From Paenibacillus sp. USDA918EY (lineage in GTDB: Bacteria > Bacillota > Bacilli > Paenibacillales > Paenibacillaceae), in NCBI RefSeq assembly GCF_009870825.1, contig NZ_WTWY01000015.1, positions 1-64,000 on the forward strand: a DNA stretch of 64,000 bases, given 5' to 3'. Both the position numbers and the translations under genes were made by a program. Below, piece after piece: positions 49,918-59,082 of the stretch (the first letter of the stretch is position 1; every line of letters starts with the position of its first letter). The notes under the pieces were generated by a model. That model made no database searches. It was not told where the DNA came from and saw only the letters and a list, made by a program, of their open reading frames with translations.

Positions 49918-50547
49918 TTATTTGATGGTAATCTTAAATGAATGATCGGCCGAGTCAATCGCCATACCTGCTCCCAATCCTTTGACGATGACTTGCAATG
50001 GCACGTAGGTAACACCGTTTATGATTTTGGGTGCGGCGCTGGCCGTTTCGGATGTTCCGTTATAAAATACGATGTTGCTGCCGACGGTCAACGTCACTTT
50101 ATAGGAGCCTTTTGTTACGCCAATCGTTCCGGTGCTTTGATCATAACTCAAGCCGGCTCCCAACGCTTGCACGAGGTCCCGAAGAGGGACGAGGTTCGTA
50201 TTTTCATAGATTAACGGCGCGTTCGCAAACTCGACTCTGTTCCCGTTTACGAAAACCTTGATCGACGATTTCTGGTAAGACGGTTTCGGTGCAGGTTTGG
50301 GCTGGGATGTTTGCGAATTCGAACGGCTCGATTTGGAGGAAGAACCACTCGAGGATTTTTTTGAACCGGATGACGAGTGTCCGCCGTTATGGTAATGGTA
50401 CTCGCCATATTCCAGTCCCCATCTGGAACAGTTTGTCCAGCAGGTATGGCCGCCGTTCGCATCGGTTCTGCCCGGATGTGCAGTTGCGACGGTGCTCGAA
50501 AACAGAAATAGTAATGCAAAAGAACTAGTGAGCAATCTTTTTTTCAT
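49918..50547 (-). CDS. Secreted YHYH-domain protein with stalk domain
   Basis: The 209-residue exported protein has a signal peptide (FALLFLFSSTVATA) and a YHYH-type domain with HPGRTDANGGHTCWTNCSRW and EYHYHNGG near residues 24-57, which can bind metal through His and Cys. A Ser/Lys/Pro-rich linker and a copper-amine-oxidase stalk domain (TNLVPLRDLVQALGAGLSYD, GVTYVPLQVIVKGLGAGMAI) follow. It is probably a cell-surface protein. ATG 50547 lies nine bases after GGGAG. Confidence 0.78.
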   Translation of the reverse strand: MKKRLLTSSFALLFLFSSTVATAHPGRTDANGGHTCWTNCSRWGLEYGEYHYHNGGHSSSGSKKSSSGSSSKSSRSNSQTSQPKPAPKPSYQKSSIKVFVNGNRVEFANAPLIYENTNLVPLRDLVQALGAGLSYDQSTGTIGVTKGSYKVTLTVGSNIVFYNGTSETASAAPKIINGVTYVPLQVIVKGLGAGMAIDSADHSFKITIK

Positions 50548-50848
50548 GTACACATACTCCCTGTTGGTATAATATACCTATAATATAACATAGACGAGCG
50601 TAATAAGGGAATATTTTGATATAATGCTAGAAATGATGCATTCAACCCATGGATAACCTTTATTGCGAGACTCGAGGCATCCTTTGCTTCTTTCCGCTTG
50701 ATATTTCCTCGTTCACAAAATCCAATCGTTCGGAGGTTCTATTCATGAGAGAATTGGAAGTATTTCGATAAGTCCGCGGCCCGCCTTCATAATGGAATCG
50801 CTTTTTTGAGGATGAATGAATAACTGTAATTGAAGGTGAGGCCAAACC

Positions 50849-51403
50849 ATGGAGAAAATAACGATACGGAAAATGACAAAAGAGGACTGCGGGCAGCGAA
50901 TCGACATCGACGATCGGTTTGTCGTGGATTCGGTTTTGCTTCTGTCGCTGGAGGACAACCAAATTAAATACGCGGTCAAATCCGTGACCCCCTATGAAAA
51001 AAGCTACGAAGATGAAACGTTTGAGGAAGCGGACGACACGGACTGCTCCATGTATATCGATCAGCCGGACCGGGCCGTATTTTTGGCTTTTGCGGGCAAA
51101 CGCATTGCAGGGCAGGTTATCGTGAAGCGCAATTGGAACGAATATGCCTGCATCGAAGACATCAAAGTGGACCGCAGGTTCAGGCGGCGCGGCATCGGAA
51201 GGAAACTGGTGGAACAAGTCAAACGTTGGGCGAAAGAAAACGGAATGCCGGGCATCATGCTGGAAACGCAGCATAATAACGTGAGGGCGTGCAAATTTTA
51301 CGAGAGCTGCGGTTTTGAAATCGGCGGATTCGACTTGAACATATATAAGGGAATAAACAGGCAGACGGATGAGATCGCCGTTTATTGGTATTACACGTTT
51401 TGA
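50849..51403 (+). CDS. GNAT acetyltransferase, streptothricin acetyltransferase (SatA)-like
   Basis: The 184-residue GNAT enzyme has the acetyl-CoA pyrophosphate loop RRFRRRGIGRKLVEQ near residues 109-123, IKVDRRF before it, and a C-terminal NVRACKFYESCGFEIGGFDL that closely recalls B. subtilis SatA (YyaR), which acetylates the antibiotic streptothricin. The substrate here is therefore probably a streptothricin-like lysine-bearing compound, by analogy only. GGTGAGG precedes the ATG. A terminator follows. Confidence 0.85.
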   Translation: MEKITIRKMTKEDCGQRIDIDDRFVVDSVLLLSLEDNQIKYAVKSVTPYEKSYEDETFEEADDTDCSMYIDQPDRAVFLAFAGKRIAGQVIVKRNWNEYACIEDIKVDRRFRRRGIGRKLVEQVKRWAKENGMPGIMLETQHNNVRACKFYESCGFEIGGFDLNIYKGINRQTDEIAVYWYYTF

Positions 51404-51417
51404 GTGAAAGCTTTTGC

Positions 51418-51443
51418 AGACATCCCGTGGCGGATGTCTTTTT
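51418..51443 (+). terminator. Rho-independent terminator
   Basis: AGACATCC and GGATGTCT flank CGTGGC and precede TTTTT. Confidence 0.85.
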
Positions 51444-51681
51444 CAGCATGTGAACAACGGGACTCATCCAATTTTTGCTTATGCACAGGTTGTTTGGGAA
51501 ATAAACGGAGAAAAACAGGGGCGTTCATGGGTGCGTATAGTCCGGGAAAGTAATGCTGATGATGAATAAAGAACGTTGGTGGCTGGCGGGCTGTATCACC
51601 GGTATGCAGAGCCGTTGAAGGTCGGAGCCATCGTCGTTTCAGGGAATGATGACAATCGGATGAAAGAAGGAAGGGTTATAT

Positions 51682-52119
51682 ATGAACAACCTGACGAAAA
51701 TGAAAATTTTGAAGCCTGCGCATGAAGTGTTTGAAGCCTTCGTCGACCCCGCAAAAATCGGAAATTTTTGGTTCTCGTCCAGCTCCGAAAGATGGGAGCA
51801 AGGAAAGACGGTTATATTGAAATACGATGAATACGCTGCGGAAGGCGCAATTCAAATTTTGGACATGGAAGCGGACAAAAAAATCGTTTTCCGGTGGGGG
51901 GACGGCGAGGAAGGAAATGTCGTTACGATGACGCTGACGGAAATGGATCATGGCGGCACGATTGTTGAAGTTAACGAAGAAGGTTTTAACGGGCACGACG
52001 AAAATCTGCTAAGCCAAATGTTAGGCAACAAGGAAGGCTGGGTTTATATGTTAACCTGTTTAAAGGGTTACCTTGAATTTGGCGTCAATGAATTGAGGGC
52101 CGGATTGGTCCTCGGTTGA
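51682..52119 (+). CDS. SRPBCC/AHSA1-domain protein
   Basis: The 145-residue START-like protein has the AHSA1 pattern: AHEVFEAFVDPAKIGNFWFS near residues 13-32, WEQGKTVILKYDEYAAEGA, and the C-terminal GWVYMLTCLKGYLEFG helix. Such proteins bind hydrophobic ligands or act as stress-related cofactors; no ligand can be named. AGGAAGGG precedes the ATG. A strong terminator follows at 52166. Confidence 0.82.
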   Translation: MNNLTKMKILKPAHEVFEAFVDPAKIGNFWFSSSSERWEQGKTVILKYDEYAAEGAIQILDMEADKKIVFRWGDGEEGNVVTMTLTEMDHGGTIVEVNEEGFNGHDENLLSQMLGNKEGWVYMLTCLKGYLEFGVNELRAGLVLG

Positions 52120-52165
52120 CGTCATCAGGAGTCGTTAAGAGGCGACAAACACCGGTACGGACAAT

Positions 52166-52196
52166 AACCCATGTCCTGAGGACATGGGTTTCATTT
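52166..52196. terminator. Hairpin terminator
   Basis: AACCCATGTCC and GGACATGGGTT form a perfect 11-base stem around TGA, followed by TCATTTT. Confidence 0.8.
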
Positions 52197-52229
52197 TCTT
52201 CAAGGGATCCAGGTTTTGGAAAATCGGAA

Positions 52230-52433
52230 TCAAGAAAAAATTCCCGTGAAAAAAAAGATGACGCCAAATACAATCGCGATGACTCCGCCTATTTTCGTGA
52301 GAGCGATATAAGTGTCGCTTGGCTCGGAATCGCCGTCGACCTTCCAACTTTCTTTCAAATACCACGCAAAATTGGGATTGATGACATTGATCAAACCAAT
52401 CGCGATACATATAATACCAGCGAACATGAGCAT
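52230..52433 (-). CDS. Small two-TM membrane protein (DUF6199-like)
   Basis: The 67-residue protein has two hydrophobic helices (MFAGIICIAIGLINVI and GGVIAIVFGVIFFFTGIF) around a polar loop with WYLKESWKVDGDSEPSD. The W...W-x3-D-x-EPSD pattern and topology match DUF6199-type proteins and the gene at 23576-23773. AAAGGAG lies about ten bases before the ATG. Function unknown. Confidence 0.65.
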   Translation of the reverse strand: MLMFAGIICIAIGLINVINPNFAWYLKESWKVDGDSEPSDTYIALTKIGGVIAIVFGVIFFFTGIFS

Positions 52434-52511
52434 TGCGATTCAACTCCTTTGCAGAACAATACGCAAAATTTGGAAATTTGTTTCATGCTGCGGCGAATCG
52501 GGAGGGAGCCT

Positions 52512-53030
52512 ATGAATAAAAGGAGCTGCAAGGCAATGAAAAGGGCAATGAAAAAGACAGGTTTGCTTTTTTTAGCATGTTTACTTATAAACATTTTTCT
52601 TGCCGCAGCAGTGGATGTATTGACGTTTACATATCGGCCCGGACATGGGATATCCGGGAACGGGAACCCTGGGGTAATCGTGCTGATCGTGGGTGGATTA
52701 TGCTTGCTTCTATTGATGTTCCATACAACCGTTCTAACCAGAGCTTTCTATAAAAAGCATCCGGAAAAATTATTAAACAAAGTTTATCCTTTGCTGGCCG
52801 TCTGCATGATCGTTATCATGGTTGCTCTGGAGGTTGGCAAGATCCATTCCCTTCGGAAAACGCTGAACGGTTTCACCCGTCATGAACCATCGGTCGTGTA
52901 CCGTTTTGGCTGGGTTAACCAGTACACCAACAGTTTGTTCTTTAACGTGTATCTGATTGCGATCGGGGTGTCTCTCGCCTTTATTTTGGGGTGGATTCTA
53001 GTCAAAATGAAGGTCGGGAATAAGAAATAA
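52512..53030 (+). CDS. Four-TM membrane protein of unknown function
   Basis: The 172-residue protein has membrane segments near residues 16-34, 53-73, 93-109 and 142-164, with a basic N terminus (MNKRSCKAMKRAMKK). No family is recognised. GGAGGGAG precedes ATG 52512. It is divergent from the small DUF6199-like gene and followed by the GntR regulator. Confidence 0.65.
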   Translation: MNKRSCKAMKRAMKKTGLLFLACLLINIFLAAAVDVLTFTYRPGHGISGNGNPGVIVLIVGGLCLLLLMFHTTVLTRAFYKKHPEKLLNKVYPLLAVCMIVIMVALEVGKIHSLRKTLNGFTRHEPSVVYRFGWVNQYTNSLFFNVYLIAIGVSLAFILGWILVKMKVGNKK

Positions 53031-53118
53031 AAAAACAAGCCGAATGGTGGGGGTTCATATCCGGTTATATTGTCATGCTCAAAGCGGCATAGAAATTGCG
53101 ATTTGATTTTTATATAGT

Positions 53119-53129
53119 ATACTTAGTAT
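53119..53129. promoter_or_regulatory. Operator of the GntR regulator gene
   Basis: ATACTTAGTAT overlaps a likely -10 box (TATACT, 53118-53123) with TTGCGA 16 bases upstream. The same 11-base palindrome, read on the other strand as ATACTAAGTAT, recurs at 54411-54421 before the ABC operon. Confidence 0.65.
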
Positions 53130-53158
53130 ATCAATATTATGATGTAAGGGTGAATGAA

Positions 53159-54268
53159 ATGGAGCTGCATCTATACGAGCAAATATATCTTTACATAATC
53201 CAAGAAATTAAGGAAGGCCGGTTGAAAGCGGGGGATCGCTTGTCCTCGGAAAAAGAATTAGCCGAACAATTTGGGGTCAGCCGCATTACCTCTAAAAAAG
53301 CTTTGGAGAAACTGGCCGATTCAGGAGTGATCATACGAATTCAAGGCAAAGGTTCATTCGTAGCGGATCATCTGACGGCGGGGCAAGGGCCCAAGAGTAT
53401 AACGCCGCCTCTGGTTGCTGACGATGAGAAGCGGCTTCTCGGGTTCATCACACCGAATTTTTCCGATGAGTTCGGCCTTAAGCTGCTGAGATCGATGGAA
53501 AAGCAAAGCGCCGAGCATCATTATCAGCTGATCATCAAACGTACATTCGGGGACCGTGAGGAAGAAATACGCGCCATCCAACTTTTCATTAGCCTGGGCG
53601 TCAAGGGATTACTCATGACACCTATTCATGGCGAACATTATAATTCAGAATTGCTTCGACTCGTATTTGATCAATTTCCAATCGTTTTAGTCGATCGATA
53701 TTTGAAAGGAATTCCCGTTTGTTCGGTGTATACCGATAATAAAAAAGCATCGATGGATCTCACGCTCCATTTAATCCATAAAGGCCATAAAAAAATAGCG
53801 TTTTTATCCCCTCCGGAGGAGAACACTTCAACGTTGGAGGAGAGACTGCTCGGATATACGTTAGCTTTCACCCAAGAAGGAATGAAATTGAACAAAGATT
53901 ATTTAATAACAAACTTAAGAGGAACTCTTCCCGAAAACATGGACGGGGAGGCCAAGGAAAAAGATAAAGAGACGCTTAGAGTTTTTTTGGAGCAGCACCC
54001 CAACGTGAAGGCGTTTGTCGTTTCGGAGTTTTTAATCGCCACGATGCTGGCTAATGTAATTCATTCGATGGGGAAATCATTGGAGGAATTCGAGATTGTT
54101 TGCTTCGACTCGATGGATGATTATCTGGGACAAACCCCATTCACCCACATTGAACAAGATGAGAAGCAGATGGGAGAAGCGGCGGTGAATATGCTGGTCT
54201 CCCAGATTCTTGGAACATCGGTTCCTGAACGGACGATTGTTGATCACCGGATGATCGTTAAGAAATGA
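53159..54268 (+). CDS. GntR-type regulator with LacI-like sensor domain (AraR-like)
   Basis: The 369-residue regulator has a GntR winged helix (LSSEKELAEQFGVSRITSKK, IQGKGSFVADH) joined to a periplasmic-binding-protein-like domain (LLGFITPNFSDEFGLKLLRS, VVSEFLIATMLANVI), as in AraR of B. subtilis. It presumably binds a sugar and controls the ABC importer downstream and itself, since an identical operator motif lies before both. ATG 53159 is preceded by AAGGGTGA. Confidence 0.88.
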   Translation: MELHLYEQIYLYIIQEIKEGRLKAGDRLSSEKELAEQFGVSRITSKKALEKLADSGVIIRIQGKGSFVADHLTAGQGPKSITPPLVADDEKRLLGFITPNFSDEFGLKLLRSMEKQSAEHHYQLIIKRTFGDREEEIRAIQLFISLGVKGLLMTPIHGEHYNSELLRLVFDQFPIVLVDRYLKGIPVCSVYTDNKKASMDLTLHLIHKGHKKIAFLSPPEENTSTLEERLLGYTLAFTQEGMKLNKDYLITNLRGTLPENMDGEAKEKDKETLRVFLEQHPNVKAFVVSEFLIATMLANVIHSMGKSLEEFEIVCFDSMDDYLGQTPFTHIEQDEKQMGEAAVNMLVSQILGTSVPERTIVDHRMIVKK

Positions 54269-54310
54269 CGCTATGAACTGATCGGCTCACCAATAAGAAT
54301 GCTTCATGAC

Positions 54311-54356
54311 GGAAAGCTCCGGAAAGTCCATTGGACTTTTCGGGGCTTCTTTTTTA
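54311..54356 (+). terminator. Rho-independent terminator of the regulator gene
   Basis: GAAAGCTCCGGAAAGTCC pairs with GGACTTTTCGGGGCTTC around ATT, followed by TTTTTT. Confidence 0.85.
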
Positions 54357-54400
54357 CAAGGAAATGATGGCAGTTTTAGTATAATATCGCAATTTAATAA

Positions 54401-54429
54401 TTGACATGACATACTAAGTATAATAACAT
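54401..54429 (+). promoter_or_regulatory. Promoter and operator of the sugar ABC operon
   Basis: TTGACA (54401-54406), a 17-base spacer and TAACAT (54424-54429). The spacer holds ATACTAAGTAT (54411-54421), the same palindrome as in front of the regulator. Binding there would block the promoter. The leader to the lipoprotein start is about 155 bases and contains nothing else I recognise. Confidence 0.75.
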
Positions 54430-54589
54430 ACCGAATATAACCTCATCGTTGGCGCTGCTTAGAATATCATTTCCGATTATTCATAGGTTCATATGATTTC
54501 TTTTGGAGTGTATGAGCTTAACAGGAGGTGGCCGGGGGCATAAAGGAGTTGAATCACCAACAAAACCTAATTTTAAGGGGGATTTATGA

Positions 54590-55882
54590 ATGGGGAAATC
54601 TAAAAGACGCGTTTTTCCGATTCTGGTGCTTTTGACTGTTTTGATCATTGTAACCGCTTGCTCAAAGAATGCAGGCTCGGGCGATCAACCGGGTGTTACG
54701 ACCGTTACGATGTGGCATGGCCTTACCTCCATCGATCTGGAGAATATGAATAAAGTGGTGAAAGCCTTCGAGGAAAAGAATCCTACGATCAAAATGCATT
54801 TGGTTTACACGGAGTCCAGCGAAGGATCGGACCAGAAGCTGCTAACGGCGGTTGCCGGCGGCAATCCTCCCGACGTTGCGCTTCTCGACCGGTTTAAAGT
54901 CGGCACTTGGGCGGCGCAGGGGTCGTTGACCGATCTGACTTCGATGGCTGAGGCATCCGGAATCCGCAAAGAACTGTATTACCCGTTTGCTTGGGACGAG
55001 TCCAGTTACAAAGGAAAGCTTTATGCCATTCCGATGGATACCGACGCCCGTCTGCTGTTTTACAATAAAGATCATTTTAAGGAAGTGGGATTGGATCCCG
55101 AAAAGCCGCCAAAAACGATTGCTGAGCTCGAAGCGGCCGCGGAAAAGCTGACGATTAAGGAGGGGAAACGGTTCAAACGGATCGGTTTTATCCCTTGGTA
55201 TTCGCAAGGTTGGCTGTATACCTGGGGCTGGGCCTTCGGAGGGGAATTCCAGGATCCCGCAACCGGCAAAATTACGGCCAACGATCCCAAAGTCGTGGAA
55301 GCGCTTCAGTGGATGACCGACTTTGGCAAAAAATATAACGTCGAAGATATTGCAGGATTTACAAGCGCGGCCGGTTCGGAAGAAATGGATCCGTTCATTT
55401 CCGGACAGATCAGCATGAAAGTGAGCGGAAACTTTACCGTGCCGGGCATCAAAAAATTCAATCCGAATCTGAATTACGGCGTTGCCCCCATACCGACGCC
55501 GACAGGAACGAACTTTACGACATGGTCGGGAGGCGGCTCCGCGATTATCCCTAAAGGCGCCAAAAACGTCGATGCTGCATGGAAGTTCCTCGAGTTTTTG
55601 GGGAAAGAAGAAGGACAAGCATTGGTGAATGCAAATTCGGGATTCTCCGTGATCGATTCGGTGAATGCGAAATTCGGATACAAAGACGATCCGATCATGA
55701 AGGAATTCGTTAATATTTTGCCTCACTCGCATAACCGCCCGGTTATTCCTGAAGGGCAGCTGCTGTGGAACGAACTGGCTTCCGCAACGGAAAAGGCTAC
55801 CCGCGGCAACGGCACGCCAAAAGAAAATTTGGACCGCGTAACCGAGACCGTCAATAAAGCGTTGGAAAAATACAATCAATAA
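54590..55882 (+). CDS. Sugar ABC transporter substrate-binding lipoprotein
   Basis: The 430-residue family-1 extracellular solute-binding lipoprotein has lipobox VTAC (Cys24) and the family opening VTMWHGLTSIDLENMNKVVK. Further typical blocks are LLTAVAGGNPPDVALLDRF, YAIPMDTDARLLFYNKDHF and GQISMKVSGNFTVPGIKKF. It captures a sugar or oligosaccharide for the permease pair downstream. The sugar is not identifiable because no catabolic enzyme is linked. AAGGGGG precedes the ATG. Confidence 0.9.
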   Translation: MGKSKRRVFPILVLLTVLIIVTACSKNAGSGDQPGVTTVTMWHGLTSIDLENMNKVVKAFEEKNPTIKMHLVYTESSEGSDQKLLTAVAGGNPPDVALLDRFKVGTWAAQGSLTDLTSMAEASGIRKELYYPFAWDESSYKGKLYAIPMDTDARLLFYNKDHFKEVGLDPEKPPKTIAELEAAAEKLTIKEGKRFKRIGFIPWYSQGWLYTWGWAFGGEFQDPATGKITANDPKVVEALQWMTDFGKKYNVEDIAGFTSAAGSEEMDPFISGQISMKVSGNFTVPGIKKFNPNLNYGVAPIPTPTGTNFTTWSGGGSAIIPKGAKNVDAAWKFLEFLGKEEGQALVNANSGFSVIDSVNAKFGYKDDPIMKEFVNILPHSHNRPVIPEGQLLWNELASATEKATRGNGTPKENLDRVTETVNKALEKYNQ

Positions 55883-55951
55883 CATCTCCGGCAGGCGGGA
55901 GGGGGTTCCTTCCTTGTCTGCCGATGCATAATAACCGGAAGGGGAATGGAT

Positions 55952-56887
55952 ATGGCAAAACTGGCCGGTGCAGCTCGTGTAAAAACATTTCCGGCAGCGG
56001 GAAAACAACGATCGTTCCGCCGAAACGTAACGGGGTGGCTGTTTGCTTCCCCATGGATCCTGGGACTGCTATGCTTTTATGCAATTCCGATGTTGACGTC
56101 GATCTACTTCAGTTTTACGACTTACAGCATTCTTCAGCCCGGCGAATTCGTTGGATTGAATAATTATAGGGAACTGTTCCATGATCCTTTGTTCTGGAAA
56201 TCCATATACAATACGATTTATTTCACGGTATTTTTTGTTCCGTTAAGTATTTTTATCGGTGTGGCGCTTGCCATGATGTTGAATATGAAAGTCAAAGGCT
56301 TGGCTGTATTCAGAACGATCTTTTTCTTGCCCACCCTTGTCCCGCAAGTGGCTTTGGCGGTTTTATGGATGTGGCTGCTGCATCCCAACTTCGGTTTGGT
56401 GAATGGAATGTTGGCAAGCATCGGCATTGACGGGCCCCCTTGGCTTAGCGGCGAGGCATGGTCCAAACCTTCCCTGATCCTGATGTCGCTTTGGGGTATT
56501 GGACAAGCCGTCGTAATCTACCTTGCGGGGTTAGGGGACATCCCTGAAGATTATTACGAAGCCGCTGAGATTGACGGTGCCAGCTGGTTCCAAAAAACGA
56601 AAGCGGTAACGTTGCCCTTGCTCACGCCGGTCATATTCTATAACTTGGTCATGGGAATGATCGGTGCCTTTCAACAATTCACGCTTCCTTATACGCTGAC
56701 GAAGGGGCAAGGAACTCCTGCAAATTCCATGACTTTTTACGTCATGTATTTATACGAAAACGGATTCAGATATTTCAAAATGGGATATGCGTCGGCCATG
56801 GCCTGGATCTTGTTTATTATCGTGATGGCATTAACCGCAGTCGTTTTCATGACGTCGAAACGCTGGGTGCATTATCAAGGGAAATAA
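55952..56887 (+). CDS. Sugar ABC transporter permease (MalF/UgpA type)
   Basis: The 311-residue permease has six membrane segments and the EAA loop EAAEIDGASWFQKTKAVTLP near residues 205-224, which contacts the ATPase. An N-terminal extension AGAARVKTFPAAGKQR is cytoplasmic. It pairs with the MalG-type permease 12 bases downstream. No ATPase gene is present, so a shared MsmX-type ATPase is likely. ATG 55952 is favoured over 55946 by spacing from GGAAGGGG. Confidence 0.9.
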   Translation: MAKLAGAARVKTFPAAGKQRSFRRNVTGWLFASPWILGLLCFYAIPMLTSIYFSFTTYSILQPGEFVGLNNYRELFHDPLFWKSIYNTIYFTVFFVPLSIFIGVALAMMLNMKVKGLAVFRTIFFLPTLVPQVALAVLWMWLLHPNFGLVNGMLASIGIDGPPWLSGEAWSKPSLILMSLWGIGQAVVIYLAGLGDIPEDYYEAAEIDGASWFQKTKAVTLPLLTPVIFYNLVMGMIGAFQQFTLPYTLTKGQGTPANSMTFYVMYLYENGFRYFKMGYASAMAWILFIIVMALTAVVFMTSKRWVHYQGK

Positions 56888-56899
56888 GGAGGAAGCCGG

Positions 56900-57736
56900 A
56901 TGAATCCTACCGCGATCAAAAGAATCAACCGCACGTTAGCATACCTTTGTCTCATTATCGCTTCGGCATTTTTCATTCTGCCGTTTGTTTGGCTCATTTC
57001 GACCTCTCTGAAACCACTCACGCAAATATTTACGTTTCCTCCGCAATGGATTCCGCATCCTTTTATGTGGAGCAATTATGCCCGTGCCGTCGAGTATATT
57101 CCTTTCTGGACCTATTTGAAAAATACTGCGATCATTACGATTTTCAGCACGCTTGGTGTGATCGTGTCCTGTCCTTTGGTGGCATACAGTTTTGCCAAGC
57201 TGGAGTGGCGCGGGCGGGGGTTGCTTTTTTTCATTACCCTCGCTGTCATGATGATTCCCGGTCAAGTTACGATGATTCCTCTTTTCCTATTGTTTACCAA
57301 GCTGGGGTGGGTTGGCACGCCGCTTCCGCTTATTGTTCCGCAATTTTTGGGAGTGCCCATTTACATTTTTCTGACGCGGCAGTTTTTCCTCGGTCTGCCT
57401 GACGCCCTGCGCGAAGCCGCCCGATTAGACGGCGCCAGCGAGTTTCGCATCTATTTGCAGATCATGTTTCCGCTTGCCAAATCGGCGATCCTAGCCGTCG
57501 CATTGTTTCAATTTATGGCTAGCTGGACTGATTTCATGGGGCCGTTGCTCTATTTAACGAACGAACCTTCTTACACCGTCTCGCTCGGATTGCAGCAATT
57601 TCAAAGCCAAAAAGGCTCCGAATGGGGCTTGTTGATGGCCGTGTCCACCTTGATGACATTGCCGATCATCATTCTGTTCTTTTTTCTTCAGAAAACGTTT
57701 ATTAGCGGTATAACGTTTAGCGGTATAAAAGGATAA
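56900..57736 (+). CDS. Sugar ABC transporter permease (MalG/UgpE type)
   Basis: The 278-residue permease has six membrane segments, the N-terminal FILPFVWLISTSLKPLTQIF typical of MalG-type subunits, and the EAA loop REAARLDGASEFRIYLQIMF near residues 171-190. AAGGAGG lies eight bases before the ATG. It completes the importer; the operon ends here with no glycosidase or kinase. Confidence 0.9.
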   Translation: MNPTAIKRINRTLAYLCLIIASAFFILPFVWLISTSLKPLTQIFTFPPQWIPHPFMWSNYARAVEYIPFWTYLKNTAIITIFSTLGVIVSCPLVAYSFAKLEWRGRGLLFFITLAVMMIPGQVTMIPLFLLFTKLGWVGTPLPLIVPQFLGVPIYIFLTRQFFLGLPDALREAARLDGASEFRIYLQIMFPLAKSAILAVALFQFMASWTDFMGPLLYLTNEPSYTVSLGLQQFQSQKGSEWGLLMAVSTLMTLPIIILFFFLQKTFISGITFSGIKG

Positions 57737-57952
57737 GGGACGATATCGAACGATCCTTTGGCCGGGCACACCGATAACAAATCTCCCGAAGCCGTGATAC
57801 AAGCCTTGTCAAAGGATATTTCAGAGGCATACATTGTTTTGACGAGGGTCGGCTTGCGTTCCTGTGAAGGGGGAAGATCGGTTGGAAATGAGCAAAACAG
57901 CAGGGTGTCTAAACCAAACGGATGTCGGAAACGGAAAGAATGCAGCGTTCGA

Positions 57953-58759
57953 ATGAAGTACGCTAAGTTTGCCAAATCTGCCATTGCAGTTCATTTGAAT
58001 ACAGGCAACATATTATTTCAAAAACATCCCTTCAAGAAATTGCCTCCCGCCAGCATGACAAAAATGATGACGTTGCTTCTAGCCATGGAAATGCTGCAGC
58101 AGGGAAAAATAAAAACGAGCGATCTTGTAAAGGTATCCAAACACGCCGCATCAACGGAAGGTTCAAGTCTTTTCTTAAAACCGGGGGAGGTCATGCCGCT
58201 CCGGAACCTGCTCAAGGGGATTGTTCTTGTCTCGGGCAACGATGCGACGGTTGCGTTGGCTGAACATATGGCCGGCACCGAAGCCAACTTTGTCAAGCTG
58301 ATGAACAACAAAGCGAAAACGCTTGGCTTGGTGAACACCCATTTTGTAAATGTGCACGGATTGGATCATAAAGATCATTTTTCCTGTGCCTATGACATGT
58401 TTATCATCGCTAAATCGCTACTAAGGCATCAAAGGATTTTAAAGTTAACTTCTTTGAAATATGCAACCATACCTAGGAATAGCCAAACGCGAATGATGCT
58501 GAAAAATACGAACACATTGCTTGGTAAATACCGGGGCGTGGATGGATTAAAGACTGGAACTACGGATAAAGCCAAGTATTGTCTTACCGCTACGGCCAAA
58601 AAACAAGGAACCCGGGTCGTTGCGGTCGTCATGGGCGAACCTACGGTTCGGAAGAGAGACAAGGAAATGGCCGGACTGCTGGATCTTTCTTTACAGCGTC
58701 GTTTCGTTGATCGCCAAATGACCCGGAGACACTCTCGCGGGAAGTCGTTTTTCGCATAG
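57953..58759 (+). CDS. D-alanyl-D-alanine carboxypeptidase-like protein without signal peptide
   Basis: The 268-residue peptidase S11 domain (DacF/PBP5 type) has all three active-site motifs: SMTK at 34-37, SGN at 94-96 and KTG at 200-202, so the catalytic core looks intact. It lacks an N-terminal signal peptide and the C-terminal membrane-anchor domain of secreted D,D-carboxypeptidases. Either the 5' end has been lost or the protein works inside the cell. The ATG overlaps the TGA of a 24-codon frame that itself has AAGGGGGAAG upstream, which hints at a damaged start region. Confidence 0.78.
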   Translation: MKYAKFAKSAIAVHLNTGNILFQKHPFKKLPPASMTKMMTLLLAMEMLQQGKIKTSDLVKVSKHAASTEGSSLFLKPGEVMPLRNLLKGIVLVSGNDATVALAEHMAGTEANFVKLMNNKAKTLGLVNTHFVNVHGLDHKDHFSCAYDMFIIAKSLLRHQRILKLTSLKYATIPRNSQTRMMLKNTNTLLGKYRGVDGLKTGTTDKAKYCLTATAKKQGTRVVAVVMGEPTVRKRDKEMAGLLDLSLQRRFVDRQMTRRHSRGKSFFA

Positions 58760-59082
58760 ATTGTTCGTCCGCAAAAGATGCGTTCGAAACAAAAGCATGG
58801 GGCAGCGCATGGGACAGCGGTCCCATGCTTTTTCGTTTGGATGATGCCGTATAATGGCCCAGGTTTCACGCCAACATTATTGTGGATGTCCCATACTCGC
58901 AATCGTAGCAGTAGATAAGGTAATATATAAGACGTGAGGGGCCGGATTACATATTTTTCCGGAAAGAAAAAACGCGGGCATTAAAATTGGCGGGTTCGAC
59001 CATAAATTATAGAAAGTGATAAACATGGACAACGTTGAGGTTGCTGTCTATTGTGAGACGTTTGAAAGGGAGGGGAGACTTC
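58760..59082 (+). other. Gene-poor interval (323 bases)
   Basis: It holds the terminator at 58791-58834 and, further on, the leader of the CotS-like gene. No other reading frame with a ribosome site was found. Confidence 0.5.
58791..58834 (+). terminator. Rho-independent terminator with duplicated arm
   Basis: AAAGCATGGG occurs with a second copy GCATGGGACAGC; both can pair with GTCCCATGCTTTTT. The element resembles the one at 60149-60179. Confidence 0.75.

Noticed and set aside
54842..56008. A 388-codon open frame on the minus strand opposite the sugar-binding lipoprotein gene
   Set aside because: Residue composition is Arg/His/Phe-rich and meaningless, while the plus-strand frame has a lipobox and family motifs.
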